Shown here: in pieces, positions 1-9,535 of the stretch
How positions within the stretch are numbered: the stretch's first letter is position 1
Layout of the letters: each line of letters opens with the position of its first letter
Assembly (NCBI GenBank): GCA_000023185.1
Contig: CP001622.1
Coordinates: 2,604,001 to 2,668,000 of the forward strand
Direction: 5' to 3'
Origin: Rhizobium leguminosarum bv. trifolii WSM1325
GTDB lineage: Bacteria > Pseudomonadota > Alphaproteobacteria > Rhizobiales > Rhizobiaceae
Length of the DNA: 64,000 bases
Position numbers and translations under genes: made by a program
The notes under the pieces: model-generated
Told to the model about the DNA's origin: nothing
The model's input: the letters and a program-made list of their open reading frames with translations, nothing else
Databases searched by the model: none

Positions 1-2
1 TC

Positions 3-1049
3 CTCGACGAAAGCGGCAAACCCGCCGGCGTCATCGCGATCGTCGTCGAAACGACGAAAAGCGTCCTTGCCCAGCGCCGGCTGCGCGAGAGCGAAGAGAG
101 GTTCAGGGCGTTCACGACCGCGACGACCGATATCGTCTATCGTATGAGCGCCGACTGGAAGGAGATGCAGCAGCTCGACGGTCGTAACGTTCTCGCCGAC
201 ACGGCCAATCCGACTGTCGCGTGGCAGGAGGCCTATTTGTTTCCCGAGGACATTCCAGCGATCCAGGCGGTGATCGACGAGGCCATATCAAGCAAGGGTG
301 TTTTCGAATGCGAGCATCGCGTCCGCCGCGCCGACGGCAGCACCGGGTGGGTGCTGTCACGGGCTGTTCCACTCTTGAACGACCCAGGCGCCATTGTCGA
401 ATGGTTTGGGGCCGCGACCGATATCACCGAGCGGCGACGCAAGCAGCAACAGCTGGAACTTGTCGTTCATGAACTCAACCATCGCGTTAAGAACAATCTG
501 GCGATGGTGCAGGCTTTCGCATTCCGCACCTTCCGGGATGCCGAAGACATCCCTCGTGCCCTGGACAGTTTCACGGCGCGGCTGGTGTCGCTCGGCCGTG
601 CCAATGATCTGTTGACAGGCGAATTGTGGAGCAGTGCCTCCTTGAAACAGACGCTCGACCAAGCGACCGTTCCGCATCGGCCGGACGGCGGGCGGTGGGA
701 GTTGACCGGAGACGAAATCCGGGTCTCCGCAAAGACGGCGCTGGCGCTGACCATGGCCTTTCACGAACTCGGCACGAATGCCGTCCGCCATGGCGCATGG
801 TCGAATGATGGCGGCGCCGTCAGCGTCAAATGTTCCCTCCAAATCATCGACGGAATGCAACGCTACCGCATAGACTGGAACGAACATGGCGGACCGCCTG
901 TCGAACAACCTAAGCGGAAGGGCTTCGGCACGGTCCTCATACAGCGTGGCCTTGCCGCGGAGACGGGAGGCAATGTGGAGATTTCGTTTGCCGAAAGGGG
1001 TTTTTCCTTCAGCCTCGACGCTCCGGCAGACCGTCTTCGGAACGAATGA
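3..1049 (+). CDS. HWE-family sensor histidine kinase (3' part, runs off the left edge)
   Basis: The reading frame is open from the window edge, so the start lies outside. The visible part holds the end of one sensory domain, then a PAS/PAC domain (from ESEERFRAF to the FGAATDITERR motif), then the kinase core. The H-box is HELNHRVKNNL with the phospho-accepting His, followed by the N-box region HELGTNAVRHGA and the W-x-E signature (DWNEHGG) that names the HWE family. No membrane segment is visible, so it is probably a soluble or light/redox-sensing kinase. Such kinases in rhizobia often phosphorylate single-domain receivers, and one follows after a single base. The input signal cannot be told from this fragment. 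Confidence 0.9.
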   Translation, partial: LDESGKPAGVIAIVVETTKSVLAQRRLRESEERFRAFTTATTDIVYRMSADWKEMQQLDGRNVLADTANPTVAWQEAYLFPEDIPAIQAVIDEAISSKGVFECEHRVRRADGSTGWVLSRAVPLLNDPGAIVEWFGAATDITERRRKQQQLELVVHELNHRVKNNLAMVQAFAFRTFRDAEDIPRALDSFTARLVSLGRANDLLTGELWSSASLKQTLDQATVPHRPDGGRWELTGDEIRVSAKTALALTMAFHELGTNAVRHGAWSNDGGAVSVKCSLQIIDGMQRYRIDWNEHGGPPVEQPKRKGFGTVLIQRGLAAETGGNVEISFAERGFSFSLDAPADRLRNE

Positions 1050-1050
1050 C

Positions 1051-1395
1051 ATGGCCAAGCGTGTTCTTGTCGTCGAAGATGAAATGACCATCGCCATGAT
1101 GATCGAGGATATGCTCGTGGACCTCGGTCACGAGGTCGTCGCGACAGCCGCGCGTTTGCCCTCGGCGCTGGAGGTTGCGGCCGATGGAAATCTTGATTTC
1201 GTCATTCTCGATGTGAACCTGGCCGGGCATCAGTCATTCCCGGTGGCGGCAGTCCTTCAGCAGCGCGGTATCCCGTTTGCCTTCGCAACCGGATATGGGC
1301 CAGCGGGTATCGATCCCGCCTTTGCCGGCCGGCCAGTGTTGACCAAGCCGTTCACAACTGCCGACCTTGCCGCTGTCATCGAAAGTGTCGGCTGA
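1051..1395 (+). CDS. Single-domain response regulator
   Basis: A 114-residue receiver domain with no output domain. The acidic pocket is VVEDE near residues 8-11, the phospho-acceptor is Asp54 in VILDVNLAG, and the switch Lys is in LTKPF near the C-terminus. A start upstream in the same frame is possible but lies inside the kinase gene. The ATG one base after the kinase stop gives a normal receiver N-terminus (MAKRVLVVEDE). The gene is co-transcribed with the HWE kinase and is its likely phosphoryl target. Stand-alone receivers of this kind usually act as phosphate sinks or feed a downstream partner. Confidence 0.9.
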   Translation: MAKRVLVVEDEMTIAMMIEDMLVDLGHEVVATAARLPSALEVAADGNLDFVILDVNLAGHQSFPVAAVLQQRGIPFAFATGYGPAGIDPAFAGRPVLTKPFTTADLAAVIESVG

Positions 1396-1499
1396 GACCC
1401 AAGAGGGCCGACGCCCAAGTCCAAGAGCCGCCCCAATGAGACGTGTTGTGGCGGGCGATGGCGCAGGGCTGAGGATCCGATCGACACCCTGATGGACGA

Positions 1500-1982
1500 T
1501 CAGCGCGGTTGCGGGCCTGTCAATCCGAGGGCCAGCGTGATGTCGTTGATGATCCCCAGTCGCGCTTCGATCACCGCGATTTTCTCAGGTGTATCGGCAC
1601 CAAAAGCCTCGATATCGATGAACATTTGCTCGCAGCCGCCTGGCGTGACCGTGCCGAACATCTGGCCGGGTTCCTCGCCTATGTTTCGCCAGCTGTGCGG
1701 TACATGTGGCGGCAGAACGACGACGGTTCCCACGGGCGCGTCGAACGCCTCGTCGCCGCATTGGAATCGATAGAGACCGCGAATGACCCGAAAGACTTCG
1801 ATCTCCCGCGTATGCGTGTGCGGGGCCGGACCATGACCGGGCGGCGTGAAGGTTTCCCACATCCCGAACGCGCCGCCGGTCTCGGCGGCTGTGGCATGGA
1901 TGACGATCCTCGCGCCGAAGGGCGTCTTCGCCACGCGCTCCTTGCCGGGCAAAGAGACAACGGCATTCCTGAAACTCGACAT
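1500..1982 (-). CDS. Cupin-domain protein
   Basis: A small (160 aa) single-cupin protein. The first metal-binding motif is visible as PAPHTHTREIEVFRVIRG and the second as PPHVPHSWRN, so a mononuclear metal site is likely. The enzymatic role is unknown; relatives are annotated only as cupin-2 proteins. I chose the ATG at 1982 because a GGAGG lies five bases upstream. A GTG two codons earlier overlaps that ribosome site. It is followed on the same strand by nothing close, and the VOC protein gene lies 46 bases upstream, so the two may be co-transcribed. Confidence 0.8.
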   Translation of the reverse strand: MSSFRNAVVSLPGKERVAKTPFGARIVIHATAAETGGAFGMWETFTPPGHGPAPHTHTREIEVFRVIRGLYRFQCGDEAFDAPVGTVVVLPPHVPHSWRNIGEEPGQMFGTVTPGGCEQMFIDIEAFGADTPEKIAVIEARLGIINDITLALGLTGPQPR

Positions 1983-2027
1983 ATCCACCTCCCCCTTGAT
2001 TACGGGCTTTGGGCCACGCTCACGTCG

Positions 2028-2408
2028 TCACCCTTGCGGCGCAGGCACGTCGATCATGGCTTCGATATTGTATCCGTCGGGATCGAGAACGAAGCAGGCA
2101 AAGTATTTCTCGCTATATTGCGGCCGCGGACCGGGCGCCCCATTGTCCCCAGCGCCGGCTTCGAGCGCGGCCCGATAAAACGCCTCCACTTCCGCTCTGC
2201 TTTGGACCCGGAAGGCAACGTGCAAACGCGTCAGAGGCGGCTTGTCGTCGGTGTGCTGGATCTCGAACAGGCTGCCGCCGACGTCGAAGGCCCAGAATAC
2301 ACCCTCCTTTCCGAAGGAGAGGCGATAACCCAGAGGTTCGAAAGCGCGTTCATAGAACAATTTGCTCTTCTGCAGGTCACTCACTGCGATGGTGATATGA
2401 TCGATCAT
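2028..2408 (-). CDS. VOC-family (glyoxalase/bleomycin resistance-like) protein
   Basis: A 126-residue protein with the paired beta-alpha-beta-beta-beta pattern of vicinal-oxygen-chelate proteins: MIDHITIAVSDLQKSKLFYERA at the start and CFVLDPDGYNIEAM at the end, with putative metal ligands H4 and E near residue 115. This subfamily is common in rhizobia as glyoxalase-like or dioxygenase-like proteins of unknown substrate. It lies upstream of the cupin gene in the same direction. Confidence 0.85.
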   Translation of the reverse strand: MIDHITIAVSDLQKSKLFYERAFEPLGYRLSFGKEGVFWAFDVGGSLFEIQHTDDKPPLTRLHVAFRVQSRAEVEAFYRAALEAGAGDNGAPGPRPQYSEKYFACFVLDPDGYNIEAMIDVPAPQG

Positions 2409-2652
2409 GCCGTGCCCTCCCTATCGTTCCGCGTCCCATCATAGTTGAATCCCGGCAGCGGAAAAGCCGACAAAGCCCACCCGATACCCTGCCAACGCCG
2501 CCCGCCATGAACTCTTTCCGGCCGCTCGACATCGGCATCAATATCAGCCTAAGGTCCCGGGCGGGGATGGACGGGAGGGGATAACCGATGTCCCTCAGCT
2601 GGTCGGGCGTCAGGTCTGCCAATGCCTCCGTCTTGCGACGCTCCGCTGCCAC
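2377..2652 (-). CDS. DUF1127-like small protein with an unusual C-terminal extension
   Basis: The segment KTEALADLTPDQLRDIGYP resembles the short DUF1127 motif found in small rhizobial proteins. The frame would start at a GTG at 2652 and is open upstream without an ATG. After the motif it continues with about 60 residues that look unlike the family (Arg/His/Met rich) and overlaps the start of the VOC gene by 32 bases. Either the real gene is a decayed DUF1127 gene whose stop was lost, or only the first third is meaningful. Low confidence. Confidence 0.35.
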   Translation of the reverse strand: MAAERRKTEALADLTPDQLRDIGYPLPSIPARDLRLILMPMSSGRKEFMAGGVGRVSGGLCRLFRCRDSTMMGRGTIGRARHDRSYHHRSE

Positions 2653-2769
2653 TGCCGGAGTAGCTGCCGCTTCAGCGGCTTCTTCGGAACGAAGGGGGCA
2701 TGCCGGGCTATTACCGCCCCCTTTCGGCTAATTGCGAAACGATGCTGCTTCGTGCGAAAATGCCACGCT

Positions 2770-3306
2770 ATGGATCACACGGGCGAAGTTCTCATTCTCA
2801 CCGGGCCGCCGGGCTCGGGAAAAACCACGACGGCCGAGGCGCTCGCCCGCGAGCCCGGCTCGCCGAAGGTCCATCTTCATTCCGACGATTTCTGGCATTT
2901 CATCAAGAACGGCGTGATCCCGCCCTATCTGCCGGAGGCGCATGAACAGAATATCGTTGTCGTCGACGTGTTGACGAAGGCGGCGGCAGGCTATGCCAGC
3001 GGCGGCTACTTCGTCGTCGTCGACGGCATCGTCGGGCCGTGGTTCCTGGAACCGTTCCGGAAAATCGCGGCACCCCTCCACTACGTGATTCTGCGTCCGC
3101 CGCTCGATGTCGCCATCCGGCGCTGCCGGGAGCGTGGCGGCGACGCGCTGACCGATCCCGCCCCTATTGCGGCGCTCCATCAGCAATTCTCATCACTTGG
3201 CCCGTTCGAGCAACATGTCGTCTCGACGGAGGGGCACGACAGGGAAGACACGTTGCGCAAGGTGATCGAGGCTATGCGCAGCGGCATGTTTCGCCTGGCG
3301 TCATAA
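2770..3306 (+). CDS. P-loop kinase-like ATPase (AAA_33/zeta-toxin-like fold)
   Basis: A 178-residue protein with a Walker A motif TGPPGSGKTT at residues 11-20, a HSDDF motif after strand 2 and a late Arg-rich lid (AIRRCRERGG). This is the arrangement of small-molecule or nucleotide kinases such as chloramphenicol phosphotransferase-like proteins. The substrate is unknown. I used the ATG at 2770. A GTG six codons upstream is possible, and neither has a clear ribosome site. It stands alone between convergent or unrelated genes. Confidence 0.75.
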   Translation: MDHTGEVLILTGPPGSGKTTTAEALAREPGSPKVHLHSDDFWHFIKNGVIPPYLPEAHEQNIVVVDVLTKAAAGYASGGYFVVVDGIVGPWFLEPFRKIAAPLHYVILRPPLDVAIRRCRERGGDALTDPAPIAALHQQFSSLGPFEQHVVSTEGHDREDTLRKVIEAMRSGMFRLAS

Positions 3307-3432
3307 CGCAAGCCCCTCAGCTTTCGGCGCAAGCTGCAGACATTGCCGGGATTCTCTTACCCGATCCCGGTTCGAGCGAGTCGGGAAATTCATGAGCGGA
3401 CCTCATGAGTTCATGCCGATATCTCCGGCTAA

Positions 3433-4473
<1,041 letters not shown>

Positions 4474-4524
4474 GCCGACGACACTGATCGTTCGATGCGA
4501 CAGCACGAACGTTCTTGTCTGGTG

Positions 4525-4620
4525 CGCCGGCGTTGGATGGATGCAAGGAGCAGCGTTGCGGCGTGTCCTTCGAGGCTCCGCCCTATGGGCTGCGCGCCTC
4601 AGGATGAGGGCCGTTGGAGG
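4525..4620. repeat. RIME-like rhizobial intergenic repeat, copy 1 (unoccupied IS110 target)
   Basis: This stretch recurs in inverted orientation at 50189-50282, and a third partial copy is split by the IS110 element at 50.3-51.4 kb. It contains the segment CCTCAGGATGAGG, which is the uninterrupted insertion site used by that element. Length (about 95 bp) and palindromic structure resemble RIME1 elements. The family name is inferred, not verified. Confidence 0.7.
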
Positions 4621-4666
4621 CTGCCGCATTCCCAACAACAGGCGTGAGTGGACGCGGCAACCCCTC

Positions 4667-4743
4667 TTCCGTCATGCTCGGGCTTGTCCCGAGCATCTGC
4701 AATCGGTGCAGCAGAGCCTCGGCAAAAGGCTGACATGACGGAA
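4667..4743. repeat. Nested palindromic intergenic element
   Basis: An outer inverted repeat (TTCCGTCATG at 4667-4676, CATGACGGAA at 4734-4743) encloses an inner one (ATGCTCGGG at 4674-4682, CCCGAGCAT at 4688-4696). This layout is typical of rhizobial mosaic palindromes. With the RIME-like copy just upstream it fills the gap between the aldo/keto reductase and the secreted protein gene. Confidence 0.6.
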
Positions 4744-4771
4744 GAGCGAGGCGGCGTTCGCGTCAAACTGA

Positions 4772-4799
4772 AACCGCCCGCGAGAAAACGCGGGCGGTT
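4772..4799 (-). terminator. Hairpin downstream of the proline-rich secreted protein gene
   Basis: A perfect 11-bp stem (AACCGCCCGCG / CGCGGGCGGTT) with a 6-base loop lies 34 bases past the stop of the leftward gene at 4833. There is no long T-run on that strand, so terminator function is probable but not certain. Confidence 0.5.
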
Positions 4800-4832
4800 G
4801 CATCGTGTGGCACGCGCCTCAAGCGCGGATTA

Positions 4833-5246
4833 TCAGTCCTGCCCCTGCAGGCGGTCCATCACTTGCAGCAGCAGATCGGCGCAGACCTTCATCGGTTCGT
4901 CCTCGGCGCATTTGAGATCGATCCGGGTATTCCCGTCCTCGATCCGGAAATGCGCTGCCTTGGACGGCGGTGGCGGTGGCGGGCGATGACCGCGGAAACC
5001 ACGGAAGCCCATGTCGCCTCTCCGACCATGCCAGCGGTAATCGGGGCGATCTCCCGGCCGCGCATCCGGCCGGTCCGTCATCTGCTCATCGTCATCAGGA
5101 GTGGACGGAGACGGCGGAGGAGGAGGCGAGCCGGGTTCGGCCGCTGCCGGTGGGGTTCCGGCGGTTGGCGGAGCGGGCGGCTGTTGGGCAAAAGCGGTGC
5201 CGGCGAGTGCGGCAAGGGCAAGGCCTGATAGAAGAAGTCGTTGCAT
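4833..5246 (-). CDS. Secreted proline-rich hypothetical protein
   Basis: A 137-residue protein starting with a clear Sec signal peptide (MQRLLLSGLALAALAGTAFA, cleavage before QQ). It continues with a long Pro/Gly/Ala-rich linker, an Arg/Gly stretch with HRPPPPPPS, and a compact C-terminal part with two Cys (LKCAEDEPMKVCADLL) that could form a disulphide. The ATG at 5246 has AAAGGA upstream. A longer frame without a signal peptide was rejected. Function unknown. Its neighbour upstream is another envelope protein in the same direction, followed by the divergent two-component system, suggesting shared regulation. Confidence 0.75.
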   Translation of the reverse strand: MQRLLLSGLALAALAGTAFAQQPPAPPTAGTPPAAAEPGSPPPPPSPSTPDDDEQMTDRPDARPGDRPDYRWHGRRGDMGFRGFRGHRPPPPPPSKAAHFRIEDGNTRIDLKCAEDEPMKVCADLLLQVMDRLQGQD

Positions 5247-5314
5247 GGAAGCGTTCCTTTCGGAGTTGTGAGGCGTGTCTGTAAACACCGCAGCGCGGCT
5301 TTGGTTCACGCCCG

Positions 5315-5803
5315 TCAGGGCCTGTGATCGAAATCCGCAAATCGTCTGTGCGGCGGACCTTTCGGCGGACGCAGCGCTTCGGTTCGTCCATCCTGGCGAA
5401 CGAGGTAGCTCGCATGCACGAAGCCGTCGTCGAAGCGTCCCTGGACGGTGACGGCTTCATCCTTCGTGACAAGATCCCCGTCCTCGCCGGCCCGGCCGGT
5501 TTCAACAAGCGCCTTGCCGCTCTCGTCCTGCAACACGAACTTGTTGCCGTAGATCTCGGCAACCTTGCCCTTGATGGTAACGAGGCTGGTGGCCGGCATG
5601 GCCGAAATCGCCACCGGCGTCAGCGGCGCCATTTCGGGCATGGGACGCATCATCTTCACGGCGCTCGCGCCCCCGGCAGCGCCGATAACAAGCGCCACGG
5701 CGGCAGCGATCACCGGGATCGCCAGCCGGCGCCGGCGGTGTTCTGGCGGCACGGGCGTGGCGGCACCTTCGGGATGCCCGTTGTCCTGGTCTTCGTTCGG
5801 CAT
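5315..5803 (-). CDS. Membrane-anchored OB-fold-like periplasmic protein
   Basis: A 162-residue protein with a basic cytoplasmic start (EHRRRRLAIP), one membrane segment at about residues 29-50, and a periplasmic domain. The periplasmic part (TIKGKVAEIYGNKFVLQDESGKALVETG...GDLVTKDEAVTVQGRFDDG) resembles the YgiW/YdeI-type bacterial OB-fold. Such proteins are often under control of an adjacent OmpR-type two-component system, and one begins 145 bases away on the other strand. AAGGAG precedes the ATG. Confidence 0.75.
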   Translation of the reverse strand: MPNEDQDNGHPEGAATPVPPEHRRRRLAIPVIAAAVALVIGAAGGASAVKMMRPMPEMAPLTPVAISAMPATSLVTIKGKVAEIYGNKFVLQDESGKALVETGRAGEDGDLVTKDEAVTVQGRFDDGFVHASYLVRQDGRTEALRPPKGPPHRRFADFDHRP

Positions 5804-5948
5804 ATATCTGCTCCTTGCTTCAGTAATGGCTGCAATCTAGCCGCCCCACCCCCTCGCCTGCCTGAACCTCTCCGTTCAGATTGAGTTAAGCTCGGCCCGA
5901 TAGTTTTGGCCCGTTCCCTGAGACGCCCTGCGATGAAAGCCCTGCCCC

Positions 5949-6638
5949 ATGCGCGTACTGCTCGTCGAAGATGACGAAGACCTGAGCGGCCGGATCGCCG
6001 CCGTGCTGCGATCGGAAAACTTCGTCGTCGATATCGCGCGCAACGGCGAGGACGCTCTCCATGCGGGCCTCACCGAACTCTTCGATGTTGCGATCCTCGA
6101 CCTCGGCCTGCCGAAGATCGATGGCGTCAGCGTGCTGAAGGGCTGGCGCGAGGGCGACCGCAACCTGCCGGTTCTGGTGCTGACGGCGCGCGACGGCTGG
6201 CCGGACAAGGTCTCGAGCTTCAAGGCCGGCGCCGACGATTTCCTTGCCAAACCGTTCAAGGTGGAGGAACTGGTGCTGCGCCTGCGCGCGCTCGTGCGCC
6301 GGGCGTCCGGTCACGCCGCCTCGCGGCTCGTCTGCGGCGCGTTGGTCTTTGATGCCCAGCTCGGCACCTTCGAGCTCGACGGCCTGCCGCTGAAGCTGAC
6401 AGCGCTGGAATGGCGGGTTCTCTCCTGCCTGATGCTGCGCAAGGAGATGATCGTCGACCGGCGCGAACTCACCGAGCGCGTCTATGACGGCGATGCCGAA
6501 GTCGACTCCAATTCCATCGAAGTCATCATCGCCCGCCTGCGCAAGAAGCTCGGGGGTGAACGCATCGAGACGATGCGTGGCCGTATCGAGACGGTGCGCG
6601 GCCGCGGCTATATGCTGACGGCAGCAGCGGCACCATGA
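5949..6638 (+). CDS. OmpR/PhoB-family response regulator
   Basis: A 229-residue regulator: receiver (VEDDED at 7-12, phospho-acceptor Asp51 in ILDLGLPKIDG, Lys in LAKPF) and a C-terminal winged helix (LTALEWRVLSCLMLRKEMIVDRREL...SNSIEVIIARLRKKLG). The stop codon overlaps the ATG of the sensor kinase by four bases, so they are translationally coupled. The divergent OB-fold protein is a likely target. Odd feature: the wing carries a tandem duplication, RIETMRG then RIETVRG (residues 205-218), where relatives have only one copy. Confidence 0.92.
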   Translation: MRVLLVEDDEDLSGRIAAVLRSENFVVDIARNGEDALHAGLTELFDVAILDLGLPKIDGVSVLKGWREGDRNLPVLVLTARDGWPDKVSSFKAGADDFLAKPFKVEELVLRLRALVRRASGHAASRLVCGALVFDAQLGTFELDGLPLKLTALEWRVLSCLMLRKEMIVDRRELTERVYDGDAEVDSNSIEVIIARLRKKLGGERIETMRGRIETVRGRGYMLTAAAAP

Positions 6639-8059
6639 AGGCCGCCTCCCTCAAACCGAAATCGATTGCCGGTCGGCTGCTGATGTTCTCCGGCATCTTC
6701 GTGACGCTAGCGCTGGTCGTTGCTGCCATCGTGCTGTGGCTGGCGCTGAAGACGGTGGTGCGCGAGCAGGTCGATCAGCGTTTGGACACCCAGATCGGCG
6801 CCTTGGCCGCTGCTGTGACGCGCGACGCTCAAGGGAAGATTGTCCTTTCCGCGCCGCTCGATGCGCCGCCCTTCGATCGCCCCTCATCCGGCTGGTACTG
6901 GCAGATCGACGACGGGCAACAGCGCCTGACCTCCCGCTCCCTGATGAACGGCACGATAGACGCGCCGCCGCCCCGGCAGGATCTGCGCCATGTGCTGATG
7001 GGCATGCCGACATCAGGCAGGGGCGGTGATCGCGGCAGTGGACCGCTTTATCTTCGCCAGGCCATCCGCAGCATCGAAGGCATGACGCTGACGATCACCG
7101 CGACAGCGCCGATGATCGCCCTCGTCGGCCCGGCGCTGCGCGCGCTCTTCTGGCTGGTTCCCTGCATGCTGCTGCTCGGCCTCGTGCTGATGGCCGGCAC
7201 GCTCTGGCAGATCCGCTTCGGCCTCAGCCCGCTGAAATCCATGGCGGCCAATATCGATGCCATCAACCGAGGCGAACGCGCCCGCCTGCCCGACGAGGCG
7301 ACCAAGGAGCTTGCGCCGCTCTCGGCGAAGACCAACGCGCTGCTGGTGGCCAACGAAGAGCGGCTCGCGGCAACCCGCATGCAATTCGCCAATCTCGCCC
7401 ACGGCCTCAAGACGCCGGTGGCGAGCCTGCTGCTGGCGCTCGACGAGAAAAACGATCCGCAAGGCGCAATGCGCAACCTCGCAGCCCGCATCGACAACCG
7501 GATCAAACACCACCTCGCCGCCGCCCGCCGCGTGATGGCCTCGTCGGACAATGTCGTCAGCACCGACGTGGCGACTTCGGTCGCCGATCTGCACCGGGCG
7601 ATCGGCCAGATCCACGCCGAGCGCAACATCGCCTTCGACACCGATATCGCGCCGGGCCTGCGCGTCGCCTGCGACGAAAGCGATGTCGAGGAAATGCTCG
7701 GCAACCTGATCGACAACGCCTTCAAATGGGCCGCCTCCCACGTGAAAGTCAGTGCCCGCCGCAACGGCCCGACCGCCCGCATCACCATCGAGGACGACGG
7801 CCCCGGCATCCCCCCGGACCGCCTCGCTGCTGTGCTGCTGCCGGGTGTGCGCGAGGACGAGCATGTGCCGGGCAATGGGTTTGGGCTGAGTATCGTCAGC
7901 GAGCTGGCGGGGTTGTATGGCGGGTCGCTGGTGCTGGAGGCGAACGGGGCGATGGGGTTGCGGTGTGTGTTGTGTTTGCCGGCGGCGGTGGGGCTGGTCC
8001 TGCGTGATGACGACAAGCTAACCAATGGCATCATTCGTTCAGATGAGCTCAACCCGTGA
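6635..8059 (+). CDS. Sensor histidine kinase (PhoQ/BaeS-like)
   Basis: A 474-residue membrane kinase. Two membrane segments (about 17-39 and 164-190) flank a small periplasmic sensor, followed by HAMP and the dimerisation domain with the phospho-accepting His256 in NLAHGLKTP. The ATP-binding domain shows the N-box (GNLIDNAFKWA), G1 (EDDGPGIPP) and G2 (GNGFGLSIV). It forms a two-component system with the overlapping upstream regulator. The last 20 residues after the catalytic domain are polar and variable. Confidence 0.92.
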   Translation: MKAASLKPKSIAGRLLMFSGIFVTLALVVAAIVLWLALKTVVREQVDQRLDTQIGALAAAVTRDAQGKIVLSAPLDAPPFDRPSSGWYWQIDDGQQRLTSRSLMNGTIDAPPPRQDLRHVLMGMPTSGRGGDRGSGPLYLRQAIRSIEGMTLTITATAPMIALVGPALRALFWLVPCMLLLGLVLMAGTLWQIRFGLSPLKSMAANIDAINRGERARLPDEATKELAPLSAKTNALLVANEERLAATRMQFANLAHGLKTPVASLLLALDEKNDPQGAMRNLAARIDNRIKHHLAAARRVMASSDNVVSTDVATSVADLHRAIGQIHAERNIAFDTDIAPGLRVACDESDVEEMLGNLIDNAFKWAASHVKVSARRNGPTARITIEDDGPGIPPDRLAAVLLPGVREDEHVPGNGFGLSIVSELAGLYGGSLVLEANGAMGLRCVLCLPAAVGLVLRDDDKLTNGIIRSDELNP

Positions 8060-8461
8060 CAAGGCTGTGGAGGCGGCGCCAAGCGATCGTGCTTCGGAGG
8101 GCCGGGGCCGCTTCAGCTATATCCGCCAGTAATGCTGGAAGTTCGTGGGGCACGTAAGAAGGCTGTAAGCCGATAACCCGATCCGCGACATCCAGAACTT
8201 TCATGTGGCCAACGTTTCGCAAAGGGGTCGACTTTGTCAGCGTCCGCAGTACAGCCGACATATCCCGCCTCTTCGAAGGTTTCCTGCCGCACTCGCGGCA
8301 TCGGCCTGACGCAGGGATGTCATCGTTGCCGCCAGCATCACGGCCGCGATCAGCTGGTCGTGTTTCAGATAGGTCATCAGTGCCACCCCTCTTCTTCAAA
8401 TCGCCATCTATCCTGCGTGTTATTGTTGATCAGGGAATCAAAAAATGACCGGTAGCTAAAC
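8060..8461. other. 402-bp gap without a confident gene
   Basis: No gene is supported. On the minus strand, three frames contain pieces with good codon bias that hand over to each other near 8300 and 8200, including a REx-like piece (RQETFEEAGYVG). This could be a decayed gene, but I cannot assign a family. The right end should carry the promoter of the gene at 8462. Confidence 0.3.
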
Positions 8462-9070
8462 GTGGCAGAGTCGGAAAAACGTGATGACAAGTTTACTTGG
8501 ACATATGCAATCTGGTTTTTGCCGTACCTGTCGCAAATTTGGCTATGGTGGCTGGCCCCCAAATGGGACTGGTGGATCATCGGCCTTATCACTCTCGCGC
8601 TGACCGTGATCGCCATCGCCGGTTCCATCTGCATCAACTTGGCGCGGCGGCGCTGGTGGCGTGTCGTGTCGCTCTTGATCACACCCCTTCCGTGGCTAGT
8701 CATTTTTTACATCGTTGCTGTTACCGGCATAACGCCCGACAGCGTTCGATTTGCTTTGAACAAGCAAGCGTATCTGGCAGAGATCGAACGAACCGATGTG
8801 ACGAGCGGTGAGCCGCGATTCAGGACATTTGCATTGGACAGTATGTTCAAGGCGACAACATCCACGACGCTTGTGTACGATGAGAGTGATGAAATTGCCC
8901 TGCCCAGCGGCGAGCAATCCGCCGCCTGGCAACAGCGAACCCAAAAATTGTGCTCGGAAAAGAAAGAATGCGTCAATCTCTATCCTGGCTCGGACTGGCC
9001 TTTCAGCGTCAGCAAGGTTGGCGAACACTTCTATATTGTGTATCAAAACTTCATTGACGCGTTTCCCTAG
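8462..9070 (+). CDS. Hypothetical inner-membrane protein
   Basis: A 202-residue protein with three predicted membrane segments in the first 95 residues (IWFLPYLSQIWLWWLAP, IIGLITLALTVIAIAGSICI, VVSLLITPLPWLVIFYIVAV). A roughly 110-residue soluble C-terminal part has two Cys (KLCSEKKECVNLY). It begins at a GTG with no strong ribosome site. Base composition is visibly more AT-rich than its neighbours, and the gene sits alone between two gene-poor gaps, which suggests recent acquisition. No family recognised. Confidence 0.6.
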   Translation: MAESEKRDDKFTWTYAIWFLPYLSQIWLWWLAPKWDWWIIGLITLALTVIAIAGSICINLARRRWWRVVSLLITPLPWLVIFYIVAVTGITPDSVRFALNKQAYLAEIERTDVTSGEPRFRTFALDSMFKATTSTTLVYDESDEIALPSGEQSAAWQQRTQKLCSEKKECVNLYPGSDWPFSVSKVGEHFYIVYQNFIDAFP

Positions 9071-9535
9071 CGACCGATCGTCATTGCCGGGACAAGGCCG
9101 GCTGTCCTGCGATCCGCGTCCTGTCATCGGTGCTTCTGCGTCTTCCAGTTTTGCGCTTTCCACCGCGGGTCGGCTCGCGATCGCGAGGAAGTCGTCGCAA
9201 AGGCGCGCGCGAGAAAAGCGGTCCGGTTCGCGTAAGGGAGTCCTGTCACGGCCGCCACCTCGCCGATGGGGCAGGAAACGCACGATAGCGTTTTATCTCG
9301 ATGGGATGCCCGCTTTTGGCGCAAGGCTGCTTTCGTGACCTATCCCTGAAGCGTAATTCTCAGCTCCCGGCATAATGCTCCCTTCCTCAAAGCCACAACC
9401 CAGCCCCCTTCCCGATAACCGCTCCCGCCGAGACGTCTTTCGCCTCGCCTCTGCCTTGTTGCTCGCGTATCCTGACGCCCGATTCGCCGTCCGCATACGA
9501 GGGTGGGCATGAACGAAGCATCAAAGGAGAGCGCG
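9071..9535. other. 465-bp gap with a repeat and a possible AraC remnant
   Basis: The first 70 bases (9073-9145) are an imperfect copy of 10920-10985 on the other side of ftsZ2. On the minus strand around 9150-9290 a fragment (IGEVAAVTGLPYANRTAF and following) resembles the second helix-turn-helix of AraC regulators but is short and out of register. It is probably a remnant or chance. Otherwise nothing was recognised. Confidence 0.3.

Noticed and set aside
1509..2444. Long plus-strand frame opposite the cupin and VOC genes
   Set aside because: It is antisense to two recognisable genes, has no ribosome site and reads as Arg/Gly-rich shadow sequence.
7048..8082. 344-codon minus-strand frame opposite the sensor kinase
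   Set aside because: Ser/Arg-rich shadow typical of high-GC genomes; the kinase on the plus strand is complete.
9124..9324. Minus-strand fragment resembling an AraC helix-turn-helix
   Set aside because: Too short, spacing off by one residue and conserved Gly missing; kept only as a remark on the gap.
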